Shown here in pieces: positions 4,514-7,537 of a DNA stretch of 7,537 bases. The stretch spans positions 1 to 7,537 of the forward strand of contig DFBM01000070.1 of the NCBI GenBank assembly GCA_002366645.1, in the 5' to 3' direction. Source of the DNA: Rhodobacterales bacterium UBA3080 (lineage in GTDB: Bacteria > Pseudomonadota > Alphaproteobacteria > Rhodobacterales > Rhodobacteraceae). The notes below the pieces were generated by a model. The model was not told the DNA's origin. It ran no database searches and was given only the letters and a program-made list of their open reading frames with translations. Positions within the stretch are counted from its first letter, which is position 1, and every line of letters starts with the position of its first letter. A program made the translations under genes and the position numbers.

Positions 4514-6091
4514 ATGTTGCGCCAATTGATGAAATTCGTTTCGTTGGGACTCGCCTTTGGGTTGGGAACAACGGCGACCGCGGATGTTGTTCGACTGAAA
4601 AGTCTCGACGGCGGGACATCGCTCAGCGGCGAGTTTGTGGACTTCGACGGGCAGAACTACACCATCAAAACAATTGTCGGCGAATTGGTTATCGACGCCT
4701 TCATGGTGGAGTGCGAGGGTGACGCTTGCCCGCAGGTCGCAACCGAGGTTTCGGATTTTGGTATTTCGGGATCCTCCAACGCAGTCGGCTCCTTGTTCGC
4801 CGACCTGTTGTTTGAATTCGGTCTGGAAATCGGCGGTGATACAGTTACGTCGCTCAGCACCGATGGCCCGACTACGGTTCAGTTGACCAACGAGCTTGGT
4901 GATGCTTTGGCAGATGTTTCATTGAATGCTTCGGGCGCTTTGCAAGGTTTGCACGATCTGTTCAACGGTGTCGCTGATCTGGCCGTTTTGACGCGCCCCA
5001 TCAACACCGAAGAAAACGCGATTTTCAAAATCGCGGGATTGGGTGACATGACGGCGCCTGAGCAGCAGACGATCTTTGGCCTTGATGGGTTGGTTATTCT
5101 GACATCGAAGAACAATCCGATCCGTGCGATTGCACAACAGGACTTGGCGCGTATTTTCTCGGGTCAGGTTACCAACTGGAACCAGATTGGCGGCGACGAT
5201 GCAAAAATTAACCTTTATGTGCGCGACGAGACCAGTGGCACCGGTGCGGTATTTAACGAACTGGTCATGAATCCGGCGCGCCGGACAGTCAGCGACAACG
5301 CAACAGTCGCCGCGACGGATGCTGATCTTTCCAGCGCCGTTGCAGGTGATCCATTGGGGATTGGTGTTGCCAGCCTTGCGAATTCTGGTAACGCCAAGAT
5401 TTTGGCCATTCGTGGCACTTGTGGAATTCAGGTTCCGGCGACTCCATTCACGATCAAAACCGAAGAATACCCTCTGACACGACGTCTTTATGCATATACG
5501 TCAAACGCCGAACAGCCGGTGCAGTTGGAGCGGTTCCTCGATTTCCTTAACACCGAACCCGCACAGCTGGCGATTGCCGATAGCGGTTTCGTTGATCTGG
5601 GCGCCTCTTTCCAGACCAATGACGAGCAGGGTTTGCGTTATTTGTCTGCGGTTATCCCGACCGATGTCGAGATGACCTTGAACCAGTTGCGTGACATGAC
5701 CGCCAACCTCATTTCGGCGGACCGTTTGTCGATCACTTTCCGGTTCTCGCAAGGTTCCTCGCGTCTGGATGCGCGTGCGGCAGACGATATCGGGCGGCTC
5801 GCCGAACTGCTTTCGACCGGCGATTTCGACAATAAAGAGCTTCTGCTGATCGGGTTTACGGATTCAGTCGGCGCAGGTGGTGGCAACATCAATCTAAGTA
5901 ACCAGCGTGCGAACGAAGTTCGCGCCGCTCTGCTTGCAGCGCTTCCCGGGGGCGAGGTCGAAGACCTTCCGATCCGTGCGCTCGGCTTTGGCGAAATTTC
6001 CCCGCTCGCGTGCAATGACTCCGACAATGGACGGCGTATTAATCGTCGCGTTGAAGTATGGTTGCGTGACACGGTAGTTTCGTCACAATAA
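4514..6091 (+). CDS. Exported PstS-like binding domain fused to an OmpA-type peptidoglycan-binding domain
   Basis: This 525-residue protein has a signal peptide at residues 1-23 (basic start, hydrophobic core FVSLGLAFGLG, cleavage after ATA). Residues about 24-75 form a small beta-rich region ending with two cysteines (67, 72), probably a disulfide. Residues about 90-360 resemble phosphate-type periplasmic binding proteins: the stretch FSGQVTNWNQIGG is typical of PstS, followed by RDETSGTGAVFNE, whose Arg237 and Ser241-Gly242-Thr243 correspond to the anion-contacting positions. Residues about 405-519 are an OmpA C-terminal domain, with GFTDSVG (Asp450), LSNQRANEVR, ALGFGE and NRRVEVW; Asp450 and Arg511/512 are likely contacts to the peptidoglycan peptide. 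The protein should therefore sit in the periplasm anchored to the wall, perhaps binding phosphate or another anion. No PstCAB transporter genes are nearby and no Pho box was seen. An exported-protein gene follows after 61 bases. Similar fusions are known in Rhodobacteraceae, but their function is not established to my knowledge. Confidence 0.85.
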   Translation: MLRQLMKFVSLGLAFGLGTTATADVVRLKSLDGGTSLSGEFVDFDGQNYTIKTIVGELVIDAFMVECEGDACPQVATEVSDFGISGSSNAVGSLFADLLFEFGLEIGGDTVTSLSTDGPTTVQLTNELGDALADVSLNASGALQGLHDLFNGVADLAVLTRPINTEENAIFKIAGLGDMTAPEQQTIFGLDGLVILTSKNNPIRAIAQQDLARIFSGQVTNWNQIGGDDAKINLYVRDETSGTGAVFNELVMNPARRTVSDNATVAATDADLSSAVAGDPLGIGVASLANSGNAKILAIRGTCGIQVPATPFTIKTEEYPLTRRLYAYTSNAEQPVQLERFLDFLNTEPAQLAIADSGFVDLGASFQTNDEQGLRYLSAVIPTDVEMTLNQLRDMTANLISADRLSITFRFSQGSSRLDARAADDIGRLAELLSTGDFDNKELLLIGFTDSVGAGGGNINLSNQRANEVRAALLAALPGGEVEDLPIRALGFGEISPLACNDSDNGRRINRRVEVWLRDTVVSSQ

Positions 6092-6152
6092 GTAAAACAA
6101 TTTATCTAGTATTGCCTTCCCAGTAAGTTTAATTGAAGCGGAGCAATAAAGA

Positions 6153-7196
6153 ATGAAGATTAAAGCGATTGTGACAGGGATTGTTCTTCTTCTGTCGTCA
6201 AACAACGTTTTCGCCCAAAGCGCTGCATTCACTGCCGCCGCAAACGGTTGGTTGTATGGCGACGAGGTGTCCAACCTGCAACTGCTTTCCAAACTGGCAA
6301 ACGGGGGCGATACGTCCGCACAATTGCTGCTGGGGCAGATCGATCGCGATACGGTTCCGGGCGGGTTTTCCGATTATCTTACCGATTTGGACCATGGTGC
6401 CCGTGAGGACTTGCTGCGCTCCGACGTTTCCGAAGGTTCGAAAAACTGGCTTCTAAACCTTTCCGATCCGGCGCTCGCGTCCCTTGGCGAAGCGATTTTT
6501 AAATACCGTATCAGCCGCGACCCGATGAGCGATGCTGTTGCTATGCAGATGCACGGCGAAAATGCCGGCGCAGAATATATTGTCTGGGACACTTTTATCG
6601 GCGGTCGTTTCGACAAGGTTAACGCGATGCCGTCCGAGAATTACGGCCTTTCGGGCGCCGGTTTTCTGACTTGGGTTTCCGCCTATATGTCGGGCGAAAA
6701 CAAAGCGTTGACGGTTAATCGACTGCTGAAAGACCCTTCGCCGGATAAGGTCTCGGGCCTGCTGGCGGTAAAACGACTGGCGCGAGTTTTGGGGCTTGGG
6801 CGGAATTTCTCCAAGGAGATTAACCAGTTTATCACCATCGTTAACGGGCAAGGTTACAACCTGCCGGACGATGCGAACCTCGTTGATTTGAACGCCAACA
6901 TCGCACGAGTTGCCGAAACTGATGGGCCGCTTAGTATCGTTGTTCGGGCCTGTGATAAATGCACTTCGGAATCGGTAGATTACGAGTGTGTGATCCAGTC
7001 GCTAGAAATCGTTGGTGGTTATAAAACCCTGATGAACATCCGCACACCGGTGGAAAACGTAGTTTCGGCGGGTGCATTTATATCGTCTGAGCGGCCTGTC
7101 GAGATTTTCGAAAACCTGCTGAAATCGCGGGCCTATTATTATAGCCGCCCGATACGGTCTGCCTGTGTTGCCGATTTTCTGGATGAAGCGGACTAG
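6153..7196 (+). CDS. Exported protein of unknown function with Sel1-like stretch and CxxC motif
   Basis: This 347-residue protein has a clear signal peptide: MKIK, hydrophobic core AIVTGIVLLL, cleavage expected after VFA at residue 21. Residues about 41-63 (LLSKLANGGDTSAQLLLGQI) resemble a Sel1/TPR-type helical repeat. The middle is largely alpha-helical with no motif I recognise. Four cysteines sit in the C-terminal part: a CDKC motif (267, 270), Cys279 and Cys338, which could form disulfides or bind a metal. No second membrane segment or lipobox is present, so a soluble periplasmic or secreted protein is expected. The start has GGAG (6140-6143) 9 bases upstream. It follows the PstS/OmpA-like gene by 61 bases with no terminator between, and a strong terminator follows it, so the two are probably one transcript and may act together in the envelope. 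I cannot assign a reaction or pathway. Confidence 0.8.
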   Translation: MKIKAIVTGIVLLLSSNNVFAQSAAFTAAANGWLYGDEVSNLQLLSKLANGGDTSAQLLLGQIDRDTVPGGFSDYLTDLDHGAREDLLRSDVSEGSKNWLLNLSDPALASLGEAIFKYRISRDPMSDAVAMQMHGENAGAEYIVWDTFIGGRFDKVNAMPSENYGLSGAGFLTWVSAYMSGENKALTVNRLLKDPSPDKVSGLLAVKRLARVLGLGRNFSKEINQFITIVNGQGYNLPDDANLVDLNANIARVAETDGPLSIVVRACDKCTSESVDYECVIQSLEIVGGYKTLMNIRTPVENVVSAGAFISSERPVEIFENLLKSRAYYYSRPIRSACVADFLDEAD

Positions 7197-7208
7197 GACA
7201 AACTGATA

Positions 7209-7238
7209 CGTGCCCTTTCTAATCGAAGGGCGCGTTTT
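7209..7238 (+). terminator. Rho-independent terminator
   Basis: CGTGCCCTTT (7209-7218) pairs with GAAGGGCGCG (7225-7234), a 10-pair stem with two G-T wobbles and a 6-base loop, followed at once by TTTT (7235-7238). It begins 12 bases after the stop of the exported protein gene. The other strand has no T-run after the stem, so it serves the rightward unit only. Confidence 0.85.
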
Positions 7239-7315
7239 CCTACTGTCAGCGGCAACATCTGAAATTCTGCAAAACGCTCGCGTTGAAGCTCCGTGAGCTA
7301 GCGCGACTGACTATC

Positions 7316-7537
7316 CTAGTTGGTTTTGCGATTACCCCAAGGCAGTGGTGCGACGGGGATTCCGTCGTCGATCAGGGCTTTGGCATCTTCGATTTTCGCT
7401 TCGCCATATATGGGTCGTTCGGGCGAGTCGCCATCGTGGATGCGGCGGGCCTCATCCGCGAAATCAGTGCCGACGTTATCAGCAGAATCCTCGATTTGCT
7501 TGCGCAATTCTTTTGCGGACTGCTCGGCCGGGGAGGC
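7316..7537 (-). CDS. DUF1178 family protein, C-terminal part (cut by right edge)
   Basis: The minus-strand frame is open from the window edge to a TAG (complement of 7316-7318), giving the last 73 residues. The ending, with PERPIYGEAKIEDAKALIDDGIPVAPLPW, fits the conserved C terminus of DUF1178 proteins, small (roughly 140-160 residue) alphaproteobacterial proteins whose N terminus carries a zinc-ribbon-like region; that part lies outside the window. The function of the family is not known to me. A TTG at 7507-7505 could be misread as a start, but the frame continues upstream through ASPAEQSAKE, with alanine- and charge-rich sequence usual for the middle of the family. It is convergent with the exported protein gene, 119 bases away, and is not part of the flagellar cluster. 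Confidence 0.75.
   Translation of the reverse strand, partial: ASPAEQSAKELRKQIEDSADNVGTDFADEARRIHDGDSPERPIYGEAKIEDAKALIDDGIPVAPLPWGNRKTN

Noticed and set aside
5638..6072. Minus-strand 144-codon frame inside the OmpA-type region
   Set aside because: Antisense to a clear OmpA C-terminal domain; Arg/Ser-rich shadow.
7287..7299. Short inverted repeat AGCTC-CGT-GAGCT as terminator for the DUF1178 gene
   Set aside because: Only a 5-base stem with a 3-base loop and no T-run directly after it on the minus strand.

Overview
The window looks like a chromosomal piece of a motile alphaproteobacterium, most likely a Rhodobacterales/roseobacter-type organism. The main evidence is the run of a short flagellin followed by flaF and flbT, a pairing typical of Alphaproteobacteria, together with a DUF1217 gene, a stand-alone FlgJ-type rod-binding protein and a FlgN-like chaperone. 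There are no rRNA or tRNA genes, no CRISPR arrays and no transposases.

Layout. (1) Positions 1-427, minus strand: the N-terminal part of a proline/glutamate-rich protein, probably the hook-length control protein FliK, running off the left edge. (2) Positions 428-534: a divergent control region with a 13-base palindrome near its middle. (3) Positions 535-3896, plus strand: a late-flagellar block of rod-binding protein (TTG start), FlgN-like chaperone, flagellin, flaF, flbT and DUF1217 protein. The last three overlap by ATGA and are probably translationally coupled. A leader of about 185 bases before the flagellin carries a CtrA-like site, a sigma-54-like site and a hairpin next to the flagellin ribosome binding site. 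(4) Positions 3897-4513: a gap of about 617 bases with no convincing gene, separating the flagellar block from what follows. (5) Positions 4514-7196: two exported proteins in tandem. The first joins a PstS-like binding domain to an OmpA-type peptidoglycan-binding domain. The second has a Sel1-like N-terminal stretch and a CxxC motif and is otherwise unrecognised. A strong rho-independent terminator ends this unit. (6) Positions 7316-7537, minus strand: the C-terminal end of a DUF1178 protein, cut by the right edge.

How the genes fit together. FlgN would hold hook-associated proteins for export, flagellin is the filament subunit, and FlaF and FlbT control flagellin synthesis and export after transcription. 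The hairpin over the flagellin ribosome binding site is a natural candidate target for FlbT. The PstS/OmpA-like protein and its neighbour look like a separate two-gene cell-envelope unit of unknown purpose. That unit is the least explained part of the window; the flagellar part is largely conventional.
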